Part shown: positions 1 to 5,351 of the stretch, in pieces
Layout: each line of letters opens with the position of its first letter
Numbering within the stretch: position 1 is the first letter of the stretch
Source: Oscillospiraceae bacterium
Lineage (GTDB): Bacteria > Bacillota > Clostridia > Oscillospirales > Ruminococcaceae
Length of the DNA stretch: 5,760 bases
Assembly (NCBI GenBank): GCA_019413245.1
Contig: DXNX01000134.1
Location: 1 to 5,760, forward strand
Direction: 5' to 3'
Program-made: the position numbers and the translations under genes
The notes under the pieces: generated by a model
Seen by the model: only the letters and a program-made list of their open reading frames with translations
The model's database searches: none
What the model was told of the DNA's origin: nothing

Positions 1-197
1 CCCCCAGCCCCACGCCGGACCCGACTCCCGACCCGGAAACCATGGAAAAGCAGGAGGAAATGCGCCAGACCAGCAGCCTGCTGCCGCTGTACATCGGTAT
101 CGCGGTGATCCTGGTGGGCGGCGTGGCTGCCGCTGTTCTGGTCCTGCGCAGCCGCGGACGGGAAGGCGGCCGCACCTATCGCCGGCGCAGAAAATAA
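1..197 (+). CDS. C-terminal end of a membrane-anchored surface protein (partial)
   Basis: This is the last ~64 codons of a gene that starts before the window; the frame is open from base 3 to the TAA at 195-197. The visible part has three sections: a Pro/Thr/Asp-rich linker (PTPDPTPDPE), a single hydrophobic segment of about 20 residues (LYIGIAVILVGGVAAAVLVL), and a very basic tail ending RRRRK. This is the arrangement of an extracellular protein held by one C-terminal transmembrane helix with a short positive cytoplasmic end; the Pro-rich linker would act as a wall-spanning stalk. No LPXTG-type sortase motif is visible. The catalytic or binding domain lies outside the window, so the function cannot be named. 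Only 38 bases separate it from the next gene, so the two may be co-transcribed. Confidence 0.7.
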   Translation, partial: PSPTPDPTPDPETMEKQEEMRQTSSLLPLYIGIAVILVGGVAAAVLVLRSRGREGGRTYRRRRK

Positions 198-235
198 GAC
201 CCCCGAAACCAAGAACATGAGATCGTGAGGAACGT

Positions 236-1108
236 ATGACCAAAAAACACCTGAAACATATTTTTCTGGAAACACTCGGCTGCTTTATTTCGGCTCTGGG
301 TATGTACAGCTTTGCCGTGGCCGCCCAGGTACCCATCACCGGCGTAGCCGGTATCGGCGCCATCCTGTACCACCTGTTCGGTATGCCTATCGGTATATCC
401 AACATCCTGCTCAATATCCCTATTGTCCTGTTCTGCTATAAGCTGCTGGGCCGGGACTTCTTCCTGCGCAGCGTGTGGTGCATGGTCATGTTTGCCGTCT
501 TCTCCGACTGGGTCCTGCCCATGCTGCCGGTTTACACCGGGGACCGCATGCTGGCGGCCATCTGCGGCGGTGTGATCAGCGGTATCGGTGACGCCCTGAT
601 CTATATGCAGAACTCCAGCACCGGCGGTATGGACTTTATCACTATGGCCATCAAGGTCAAGCATCCGCACATGCCCTTCGGCAACCTGACCTTCGGCGCC
701 GCACTCACGGTCATTCTGGCCAACGGTCTGGTGTTCCATGACGTGGATACCATCATCTACGGTCTGATCCTCAACTTCCTGACTTCTTATATCATCAACC
801 AGATGATGTTCGGCTTCAACTCCTGTATGCTGGCCATGATCGTTACCGACGACGGCCCCGCCGTCTGTGATGCCATCGTGCGCACGGTAGACCGCGGTTC
901 CACGCTGCTCAAAGCCTACGGCGGCTATAAGGGTGACCCGCGGGATGTGGTTCTGTGTGCATGCAGCAGCAAGCAGCTGTACGAGATTGAACACGAGATC
1001 AAGAAGATCGACCCCAACAGCTTTACCATCATGCTGCAGGCCAACGAGGTACAGGGCGAAGGATTCCGCCGCCTGGTCCTGGGCAACACCGACAAGACCG
1101 ACAGATAA
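236..1108 (+). CDS. YitT family membrane protein (DUF161/DUF2179)
   Basis: A 290-residue integral membrane protein of the YitT family, which is widespread in Firmicutes; its substrate is not established. The N-terminal two thirds is hydrophobic with about five to six membrane segments (roughly residues 12-34, 52-72, 78-98, 104-123, 151-168 and 172-190). It carries the family-typical STGGMDF stretch at 128-134. The soluble C-terminal DUF2179 domain (about 195-280) has the expected landmarks: RGST at 220-223, GGY at 229-231, and NEVQGEGF at 270-277. Length and domain order match full-length family members. The ATG at 236 is preceded by GAGG (227-230) at 5 bases. No promoter is obvious in the 38-base gap upstream, so it is probably read from further upstream. 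It ends 5 bases before the shared terminator. The family call is strong; the function remains open. Confidence 0.93.
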   Translation: MTKKHLKHIFLETLGCFISALGMYSFAVAAQVPITGVAGIGAILYHLFGMPIGISNILLNIPIVLFCYKLLGRDFFLRSVWCMVMFAVFSDWVLPMLPVYTGDRMLAAICGGVISGIGDALIYMQNSSTGGMDFITMAIKVKHPHMPFGNLTFGAALTVILANGLVFHDVDTIIYGLILNFLTSYIINQMMFGFNSCMLAMIVTDDGPAVCDAIVRTVDRGSTLLKAYGGYKGDPRDVVLCACSSKQLYEIEHEIKKIDPNSFTIMLQANEVQGEGFRRLVLGNTDKTDR

Positions 1109-1113
1109 CCCAT

Positions 1114-1158
1114 AAAAAAACCGCCCGACGCAGAGCTGTACTGCGTCGGGCGGTTTTT
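1114..1158. terminator. Bidirectional intrinsic terminator
   Basis: A perfect 13-bp GC-rich stem (1121-1133 pairing with 1141-1153) closes a 7-base loop. It is flanked by seven A on the left (1114-1120) and five T on the right (1154-1158), so each strand has a hairpin followed by a U-tract. It lies between the convergent yitT-like gene (ends 1108) and the glycosyltransferase gene (stop at 1173-1175) and should terminate both. Confidence 0.95.
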
Positions 1159-1172
1159 GTTTGCGACAGAAA

Positions 1173-2162
1173 TCAGGTGATTTTCAGGGCACGCTGTACC
1201 CGGTATACGATATACTGGAACAGTCCCACAATCAGACTGCATTCCACCCAGATGTAATTAGGCAGGTTGCGCCAGTAAAACTTGGGCTTGTTCAGCTTGG
1301 ACAGGGCAATACGGGCTTCGGAAAATCCTTTGGCGTAGTCGTTGCCAAACCCGCGGTGCCGGAACATGATGACCTTCAAAAGATACCCCAGCACCAGCGG
1401 GATGATGTTGAGCAGGATCATCAGGGCGGGCATGTTCTTGTAGGGCAGCAGAATACTGTTGCGGCCGCTCTGGATGCTCTTGAACGGGTTGTAACGTACC
1501 GCGCCGGTGGTGGCGCCGCAGATGTGGCGGCACCGGGCGGTGGGGCAGTAGACGTTCTTGTAGCCGAAATTGTTGGCACGCCAGCTCAGGTCCACGTCCT
1601 CGTAATAGGCAAAGAAGAGTTCGTCAAATACGCCGATTTTGTCCAGGATGGACTTGCGGTACAGCGCTGCGCCGCCGCAGGCCGAAAACATCCGGCAGGG
1701 CTTTTGGTAGCGGCTGGCTTTCAGGCCGTCACCCCGCTTGCAGGCAAAGCCCAGCAGGGTCACATAGTCGCCGGCATCGTCGGCCAGTTCCGGTTCATAG
1801 TAGCGCAGCATCAGGCTGGACACCGCAAAAATACGCGGGTCGGCGTCCGCCGTGCGGATGAGCTCCGCCAGCCAGTCCGGTTCGGCAAAGGCGTCGTTGT
1901 TGAACAGCACCATGTATTCTCCCTTGCCGATGGCAATCCCCTGGTTCACCGCATGAGAAAAACCGGTGTTGCTGTCGTTCTCGATCAGGGTATATTGGTC
2001 CCGGCCGCAGTAGCTGCGGGCAATCTCCAGGCTCTCGTCGGTGGAGCCGTTGTCAATGACGATCAGCTCAAAATCCTGTTCAGTCTGCGCCCAGATGGAT
2101 TCGATGGAATCCCGCAGCCAACCGGCCCCGTTCAGGTTGGGGATGATGACACTTGCTTTCAC
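1173..2162 (-). CDS. Glycosyltransferase family 2 (rhamnosyltransferase-like)
   Basis: A 329-residue GT-A fold glycosyltransferase that likely moves a sugar from a nucleotide-sugar donor onto a cell-envelope glycan at the inner face of the membrane. The GT2 landmarks appear in order: VIIPNLNG at 5-12, VIDNGSTD at 35-42, NTGFSHAVNQG at 65-75, the DXD-equivalent NNDA at 88-91, the acceptor-side CGGAALYRK at 162-170, and EDVDLSWR at 188-195 with the expected catalytic Asp/Glu. A conserved-type His follows at 213. This pattern is typical of the WbbL/rhamnosyltransferase branch, but donor and acceptor cannot be read from sequence. Hydrophobic C-terminal stretches (about 244-267 and 303-320) suggest membrane association. 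The start is GTG (2162-2160) with AAAGAGG ending 7 bases upstream. It is the last gene of the minus-strand Lrp unit, 22 bases after the zinc-ribbon gene. Confidence 0.92.
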   Translation of the reverse strand: MKASVIIPNLNGAGWLRDSIESIWAQTEQDFELIVIDNGSTDESLEIARSYCGRDQYTLIENDSNTGFSHAVNQGIAIGKGEYMVLFNNDAFAEPDWLAELIRTADADPRIFAVSSLMLRYYEPELADDAGDYVTLLGFACKRGDGLKASRYQKPCRMFSACGGAALYRKSILDKIGVFDELFFAYYEDVDLSWRANNFGYKNVYCPTARCRHICGATTGAVRYNPFKSIQSGRNSILLPYKNMPALMILLNIIPLVLGYLLKVIMFRHRGFGNDYAKGFSEARIALSKLNKPKFYWRNLPNYIWVECSLIVGLFQYIVYRVQRALKIT

Positions 2163-2184
2163 GGAAGCACCTCTTTACATTCTC

Positions 2185-2628
2185 TCAATAAAAATACGGG
2201 TAGTACATCATCTGATAGGCCAGGTTGTGCAGGTAGGCCGAAAGTGCCAGGGCAGCTACCAGCAGCAGGGCCGAAATGATTGCGGTGCGGATCAGGTACG
2301 CCTGCGCCAGACGGTGACGTTCGGGGCGTACCCGCTCGCTGATGGACCAGATCAGCATAAAAATCAGCCCGACCACCGGCACCGCAAACAGGCACAGGGA
2401 ACCAAAATACCCGGCCAGCCCCATGGGACCGCGCTTTTTGGGCGCATTGGCCGCATCATAGCGCGGCCCTTCTGCCGGACGCTGGGGCTGCGGCTCAGGC
2501 TCGGCAGAGGCGTACAGCGGCGGCTGTGCAGGCGCCGGAGCAGGCAGGGAAGCGGGGGTACCGCAGCGGGGACAGGTGGTTTGGCCTGCAGGCAGCAGCA
2601 GCCCACAATGCTTGCAGAAAATTAACAC
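2185..2628 (-). CDS. Small zinc-ribbon membrane protein, function unknown
   Basis: A 147-residue protein with three parts. An N-terminal zinc ribbon has paired CxxC knuckles (Cys 5, 8, 19 and 22, within FCKHCG and CPRCG). A Pro/Ala/Glu-rich flexible linker follows (about 25-65). Then come two membrane helices (about 72-96 and 112-133) joined by a charged loop containing PERHRLAQAYLI. The zinc ribbon should face the cytoplasm. Proteins of this layout are common and mostly uncharacterised in Firmicutes. I set the start at GTG 2628-2626 because GGAAGGAGAT lies just upstream and the product then opens directly on the zinc ribbon; a longer version from GTG 2658 has no ribosome binding site. It sits 39 bases after the Lrp-type gene and 22 bases before the glycosyltransferase gene, so co-transcription is likely. 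No specific partner or role can be assigned. Confidence 0.8.
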   Translation of the reverse strand: MLIFCKHCGLLLPAGQTTCPRCGTPASLPAPAPAQPPLYASAEPEPQPQRPAEGPRYDAANAPKKRGPMGLAGYFGSLCLFAVPVVGLIFMLIWSISERVRPERHRLAQAYLIRTAIISALLLVAALALSAYLHNLAYQMMYYPYFY

Positions 2629-2638
2629 AGAACAGGAT

Positions 2639-2646
2639 CTCCTTCC
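2639..2646 (-). promoter_or_regulatory. Ribosome binding site that sets the zinc-ribbon protein start
   Basis: On the minus strand this reads GGAAGGAG, a strong Shine-Dalgarno match, 10 bases before the GTG at 2628. It lies inside the longer open frame that begins at GTG 2658, and that upstream GTG has no purine-rich site before it. This favours the shorter 147-residue protein. Confidence 0.7.
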
Positions 2647-2667
2647 GTACTTTTTCACGTCGTGCCA

Positions 2668-3096
2668 TCAGGGATTGAGCTGACGGTCCAGCTGGGTCGC
2701 CAGAATGATCTGGGTGTTGGTGGTCCCCAGCTGCTGCAGCTTGGTCAGCAGGTGCTCCAGTTCCTCGATGCCGGCACAGCTGACCTTTACGGTGAAGTTG
2801 TACACGCCGGTCACTCGGTAGCATTGCAGCACATCGGGTTCACTCTGCACCAAGGAGAGAAATTCATCCCGGGCGGCAGGTGCGGTCTGCACCGATACCA
2901 GTGCCTGGACCCGGTTGGGTTCGTCGGGACGATGGAGCAGCACCGTGTATCCGCCGATGACCCCTTCCTGCTCCAGACGATGGATACGGCTGGAAACAGC
3001 GGGGCTGGTCAGACTGATCTGCTGCGCGATCTCTTTCACCGGCATGCGGGCATTTTTCTGCATCAGTTGGATGATTTTGCGGTCCAGTTCGTCCAT
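2668..3096 (-). CDS. Lrp/AsnC family transcriptional regulator
   Basis: A 142-residue DNA-binding regulator of the Lrp/AsnC (feast/famine) family, which usually forms dimers to octamers and responds to amino acids or related ligands. An N-terminal winged helix-turn-helix covers about residues 1-50; it opens with the classic MDELDRKIIQLMQKNAR, and the recognition helix follows SPAVSSRIHRLEQEGVI at 31-47. A C-terminal RAM-type ligand/oligomerisation domain (about 55-140) contains VTGVYNFTVKV, matching the family's V-x-G-x-x-D/N-hydrophobic pattern. The frame is open further upstream to 3135, but the ATG at 3096 has a near-perfect TAAGGAGG site 6 bases before it and gives the canonical family N-terminus. 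It is the first gene of the minus-strand operon and probably regulates it or itself. Its effector and targets are not visible. Confidence 0.93.
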   Translation of the reverse strand: MDELDRKIIQLMQKNARMPVKEIAQQISLTSPAVSSRIHRLEQEGVIGGYTVLLHRPDEPNRVQALVSVQTAPAARDEFLSLVQSEPDVLQCYRVTGVYNFTVKVSCAGIEELEHLLTKLQQLGTTNTQIILATQLDRQLNP

Positions 3097-3102
3097 ATGC
3101 GA

Positions 3103-3110
3103 CCTCCTTA
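3103..3110 (-). promoter_or_regulatory. Strong ribosome binding site of the Lrp-type gene
   Basis: On the minus strand this reads TAAGGAGG, placed 6 bases before ATG 3096. It is close to a full anti-16S match and decides the start against in-frame codons further upstream. Confidence 0.9.
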
Positions 3111-3120
3111 CGACAGCTTT

Positions 3121-3175
3121 TTGTTCAATACGCACAAAAAAATAAAATGAAGAAAATAATGCTTGTGCAGAACAA
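3121..3175. repeat. Interrupted inverted repeat in the Lrp leader
   Basis: Two pairs of 6-base arms are nested: TTGTTC (3121-3126) with GAACAA (3170-3175), and GCACAA (3132-3137) with TTGTGC (3163-3168). The left arms are 5 bases apart, the right arms 1 base apart, and 25 AT-rich bases lie in the centre. If transcription starts at the promoter near 3239-3267, this would lie in the 5' leader of the Lrp mRNA and could fold, or it could be a protein-binding dyad. AT-rich DNA produces such matches by chance, so the call is tentative. Confidence 0.4.
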
Positions 3176-3238
3176 CAAAAGACAAAAACGACATCATTCG
3201 ACTGCCGCAGCTGAATTTAATAAAGTGTTTATGGCCTA

Positions 3239-3267
3239 ATTATAATAAAATGAAAACAAAATTACAA
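3239..3267 (-). promoter_or_regulatory. Predicted sigma-A promoter for the Lrp operon
   Basis: On the minus strand, TTGTAA (3267-3262) is followed by a 17-base spacer and a perfect TATAAT (3244-3239). Transcription would start near 3232, leaving a leader of about 136 bases before the Lrp start codon. It lies back to back with the plus-strand promoter; the two -35 boxes are only 9 bases apart. Confidence 0.65.
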
Positions 3268-3276
3268 GGTGTTCAT

Positions 3277-3304
3277 TTGACAATTCAGCCAGAAACTGTA
3301 TAAT
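3277..3304 (+). promoter_or_regulatory. Strong predicted sigma-A promoter
   Basis: A perfect TTGACA (3277-3282) and a perfect TATAAT (3299-3304) are separated by 16 bases, in AT-rich DNA. The start point would be near 3311. The first thing downstream is not a gene but the hairpin at 3361-3390, so this promoter either makes a short RNA or drives an attenuated leader for ywlG. Confidence 0.75.
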
Positions 3305-3310
3305 TATAAC

Positions 3311-3390
3311 CATAACAAAGACATTCACTGACCTTTATATACTTTCCCACCCCTCTATGCACAAAGGCCCGCTTTTCAGCGGGCTTTTGT
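3311..3390 (+). ncRNA. Candidate small RNA or attenuated leader (~80 nt)
   Basis: The interval runs from the expected start of a consensus promoter to the end of a hairpin terminator and contains no convincing gene. Its middle is AU-rich and looks mostly unstructured. Just before the terminator is a C-rich stretch, CCCACCCCTCT (3346-3356), able to pair with purine-rich ribosome binding sites. Many Firmicutes small RNAs have this form: an exposed C-rich seed plus an intrinsic terminator. The alternative is a 5' leader of ywlG controlled by termination. I do not recognise a known RNA family. The exact 5' end is inferred from promoter spacing. Confidence 0.4.
3361..3390 (+). terminator. Hairpin terminator upstream of ywlG
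   Basis: The stem GCCCGCT/AGCGGGC (3367-3373 with 3378-3384) has a 4-base loop. A G-T pair and an ACAAA/TTTGT helix (3361-3365 with 3386-3390) extend it. TTTT at 3385-3388 is a short U-tract, so termination may be partial. No plus-strand gene ends nearby, so it must act on the transcript from the promoter at 3277-3304. Confidence 0.7.
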
Positions 3391-3414
3391 GTTATGCAGA
3401 TTTTGTGGTATACT
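3387..3414 (+). promoter_or_regulatory. Predicted extended -10 promoter of ywlG-yggS
   Basis: TGGTATACT (3406-3414) is an extended -10 element. A weak -35-like TTGTGT (3387-3392) lies 16 bases upstream and overlaps the end of the hairpin. Transcription would begin near 3421, giving a leader of about 20 bases with AGAAGG (3425-3430) 9 bases before the ATG at 3440. Confidence 0.5.
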
Positions 3415-3439
3415 TGTACAGGAAAGAAGGGATCGTACC

Positions 3440-4000
3440 ATGACACAGAATTTTGATCCGGCCGCCATCACGGCCCAGAGCCGCCAGGCGGCGGAAGAAT
3501 TGCTGGAGGCAGCCAAGCTGCGCCCCGGCGATATTTTTGTGGTAGGCTGTTCCAGCAGTGAGATCGTGGGCGGCCATATCGGCAAGGACAGCAGCATGGA
3601 GGCGGCCGCCGCGGTGCTGGCCGGCATTTTGCCAGTGGTGCAGGAACACGGCCTGTACCTGGCGGCTCAGTGCTGTGAACATCTGAACCGGTCCATTGTG
3701 GTGGAACGGGCGGCAGCCGAAAAGTACGGCTATACCGAAGTCAACGCCATCCCACAGCCGCACGCAGGCGGCAGCTGGGCCACCAACTGCTGGCAGAAAT
3801 TCAGCGATCCCGTGCTGGTGGAGGAAGTCCGCGCCGGTGCCGGCATTGACATCGGCGGAACCCTCATCGGGATGCATCTGCGCCGTGTGGCGGTGCCGGT
3901 GCGGCTCAGCCTGAACAAGATCGGCTGTGCCAATATTTTGTGTGCACGCACCCGTCCGCCGTACATCGGCGGGTCCCGTGCGGTTTATCAGGAAAGGTGA
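3440..4000 (+). CDS. ywlG: YwlG family protein (DUF436/TIGR01440)
   Basis: A 186-residue cytoplasmic protein of the conserved Firmicutes YwlG family (DUF436, TIGR01440), whose biochemical role is not established. Family blocks are easy to see: VVGCSSSEIVGGHIGKDSS at 34-52, the QCCEHLNR block at 77-84 with a Cys-Cys pair, the PQPHAGGSWAT stretch at 105-115, the GIDIGGTLIGMH region, and a C-terminal RPPYIGGSRAVY. Length and order agree with complete members. The open frame extends upstream to 3389, but ATG 3440 has AGAAGG 9 bases before it and gives the family-typical N-terminus; upstream codons would overlap the terminator and promoter. It ends 4 bases before yggS, so the two are co-transcribed and probably translationally coupled. 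Confidence 0.9.
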   Translation: MTQNFDPAAITAQSRQAAEELLEAAKLRPGDIFVVGCSSSEIVGGHIGKDSSMEAAAAVLAGILPVVQEHGLYLAAQCCEHLNRSIVVERAAAEKYGYTEVNAIPQPHAGGSWATNCWQKFSDPVLVEEVRAGAGIDIGGTLIGMHLRRVAVPVRLSLNKIGCANILCARTRPPYIGGSRAVYQER

Positions 4001-4004
4001 TCAG

Positions 4005-4721
4005 ATGCTCAATCAGGAAACCGTGGCCCGTATGGCCGAAAATGTTGCCCGTATCCGCGAGGAGATGAACCAGGCTGCCCGCCAGGCCGGGCGTGACCCT
4101 GCCGACATCTTGCTGTGCGCGGCCTGCAAGACCCGCACCGTGGAGGAGGTCCGCGCCAGCGCCGACCTGCCCATTGATGTGTTCGGGGAAAACCATGTCC
4201 AGGAACTGGTGGAAAAGTATGATGCCGGTGCATACAACGGCAAGCCGGGGCATTTTATCGGCCACCTGCAGACCAACAAGGTCAACAAGGTGGTGGGACG
4301 CGCTGCTCTGATCCAGAGTGTGGACAGCGTGCGCCTGCTGGATAAGATCGACCATGCCGCCGAAGCTGCCGGCCTCAAGCAGGAGATTCTGGTGGAAGTG
4401 AACATCGGCGGCGAAGCCTCCAAGAGCGGCGTGGTAGGGGAGCAGGAACTGTGGGAACTGCTGGACCAGGCCACCGCCCGTGACCATGTGGAACTGCGCG
4501 GCCTGATGGCTATTCCGCCGGCCGACGCCACCGAGAGCCAGACCCGTGCTTTCTTCTCCGATATGCGCAAGCTGCTGGAGCACGCCCGGGAACAGTACGG
4601 CGTGCGCCTGAATATCCTTTCCATGGGTATGAGCGGTGATTTCATTGCCGCCATCAAGGAAGGCGCCAACATCGTGCGCATCGGTACCGCCATTTACGGT
4701 GCCCGCGACTACTCCAAGTAA
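4005..4721 (+). CDS. yggS: Pyridoxal phosphate homeostasis protein (YggS/YlmE/PLPBP)
   Basis: A 238-residue cytoplasmic PLP-binding protein of the YggS/PROSC family. It binds pyridoxal 5'-phosphate without known enzyme activity and helps keep free vitamin B6 and amino/keto acid pools in balance. It has the single TIM-barrel fold landmarks: the PLP-binding lysine in CAACKTRT (Lys 42), FGENHVQE at 60-67, HFIGHLQTNK at 83-92, IQSVDS at 103-108, the phosphate-binding SMGMSGD at 206-212, and VRIGTAIYG at 224-232. The start is ATG 4005, with AAAGG (3993-3997) inside the 3' end of ywlG; the frame is open further upstream, but those codons overlap ywlG. The gene closes the unit before a terminator. 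In many Firmicutes this family sits beside sepF in the division cluster; here it is paired with ywlG instead. Confidence 0.95.
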   Translation: MLNQETVARMAENVARIREEMNQAARQAGRDPADILLCAACKTRTVEEVRASADLPIDVFGENHVQELVEKYDAGAYNGKPGHFIGHLQTNKVNKVVGRAALIQSVDSVRLLDKIDHAAEAAGLKQEILVEVNIGGEASKSGVVGEQELWELLDQATARDHVELRGLMAIPPADATESQTRAFFSDMRKLLEHAREQYGVRLNILSMGMSGDFIAAIKEGANIVRIGTAIYGARDYSK

Positions 4722-4727
4722 GTGCAA

Positions 4728-4770
4728 ACAAAAGACCCGACCGGTAATACGCCGGCCGGGCCTTTTTTAT
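4728..4770. terminator. Convergent-gene terminator, better paired on the minus strand
   Basis: The stem is 4736-4744 with 4752-4760 and a 7-base loop. On the plus strand it is followed by six T (4763-4768); on the minus strand by a TCTTTTGTTT tract. The plus-strand RNA has A-C mismatches at 4740/4756 and 4735/4761. In the minus-strand RNA these become G-U pairs, giving a longer, nearly continuous stem. It should end yggS transcripts and also minus-strand transcripts leaving the pentapeptide gene, whose stop codon lies within the T-tract. Confidence 0.85.
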
Positions 4771-5351
4771 TCGATCTGAATACCGCTGCTGTCCAGCAAA
4801 GCCACCACATCGGGAAAGCTGAACCGAGCGCCCTTCATGCGGTTGTCGGCGGGATTGATGGCATATGCCTCTGCCATGCGGAAATCCGCCCGCTGTAAAT
4901 CGCACCGGGTAAAACTGGTGCGGCCCAGGGGAACGCCGTGAAATCCGGCGCCGGTGAGCTTGCAGTCATCGAATACGCATTCCCGGAATTCACAGCTGGA
5001 AAAATCGAATCCCGCCAGGGCCATACCGGAAAATTCATTGTACTGGAATACGCAGTTTTTCAGCCGGGCAAAAGGCTGGACCAGGGCGCTGCGCCCCTGC
5101 AGCCCGCCCCAGGAGATGTTCCGGAAGGCGCAGCCTTCCATGACGGCGTCCTTCATCAGACAGAAGCTGAACACCACGGCCGAAAACTGGCACTGCACAA
5201 ACCGGCAGCCGGAAAAGGTACAGTTCTGCACCCGCACGCCGTTCCAGCGGCACCCCTCAAAGGTGCAGTCCGCAAATTCGGTGTCCCGCAGTTCGGCACC
5301 GGGGTCAAAGGCGGACAGGGTCTCGCCCTGCCGCCGCAGTTTGGCAGCCAT
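4767..5351 (-). CDS. Pentapeptide-repeat protein, Qnr/McbG-like
   Basis: A 194-residue protein made almost entirely of pentapeptide repeats, which form a right-handed four-sided beta helix. Large central residues recur every five positions: L21, F26, F31, W36, V41, F46, F51, F56, F61, then F102, F107, L112, F117, F122, F127, L132, F137, L142, F147, L152 and F157. Cys often occupies the inward position two residues earlier (29, 34, 44, 49, 54, 74, 100, 120, 125, 130, 150). The register breaks between about 82 and 101, which suggests a loop. The tail after 162 (INPADNRMKGARFSFPD, then a final hydrophobic helix) resembles the C-terminal dimerisation end of Qnr-type proteins. Such proteins can mimic DNA and protect gyrase, but that role is inferred here. 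The start ATG overlaps the ATPase stop codon by one base; GAGGAGG lies 7 bases upstream within the ATPase gene. Confidence 0.88.
   Translation of the reverse strand: MAAKLRRQGETLSAFDPGAELRDTEFADCTFEGCRWNGVRVQNCTFSGCRFVQCQFSAVVFSFCLMKDAVMEGCAFRNISWGGLQGRSALVQPFARLKNCVFQYNEFSGMALAGFDFSSCEFRECVFDDCKLTGAGFHGVPLGRTSFTRCDLQRADFRMAEAYAINPADNRMKGARFSFPDVVALLDSSGIQIE

Noticed and set aside
176..994. Long minus-strand open frame (272 codons) opposite the YitT gene
   Set aside because: Its product is His/Asp/Gln/Gly-rich low-complexity sequence typical of an antisense reading of a GC-rich gene, and the plus strand encodes a clear family protein.
1161..2279. Plus-strand open frame of 372 codons opposite the glycosyltransferase
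   Set aside because: It runs antisense to a gene with all GT2 motifs, has no family signature, and spans the intergenic gap and the adjacent zinc-ribbon gene.
2629..2658. Longer N-terminus for the zinc-ribbon protein from GTG 2658
   Set aside because: No ribosome binding site precedes it, and the strong GGAAGGAG lies downstream, inside the extension.
3241..3246. Plus-strand TATAAT as another -10 box
   Set aside because: It is the partly palindromic shadow of the minus-strand -10 box; no -35-like hexamer lies 16-18 bases upstream.
3111..3360. Possible CRISPR, tRNA or riboswitch in the AT-rich gap
   Set aside because: There are no regularly spaced repeats, no cloverleaf-type arms and no riboswitch core that I recognise; only promoters, an inverted repeat and a C-rich run are supportable.
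3906..4727. Minus-strand open frame of 273 codons opposite yggS
   Set aside because: It is antisense to a complete PLP-binding protein and crosses the ywlG-yggS junction; the His-rich composition marks a shadow frame.
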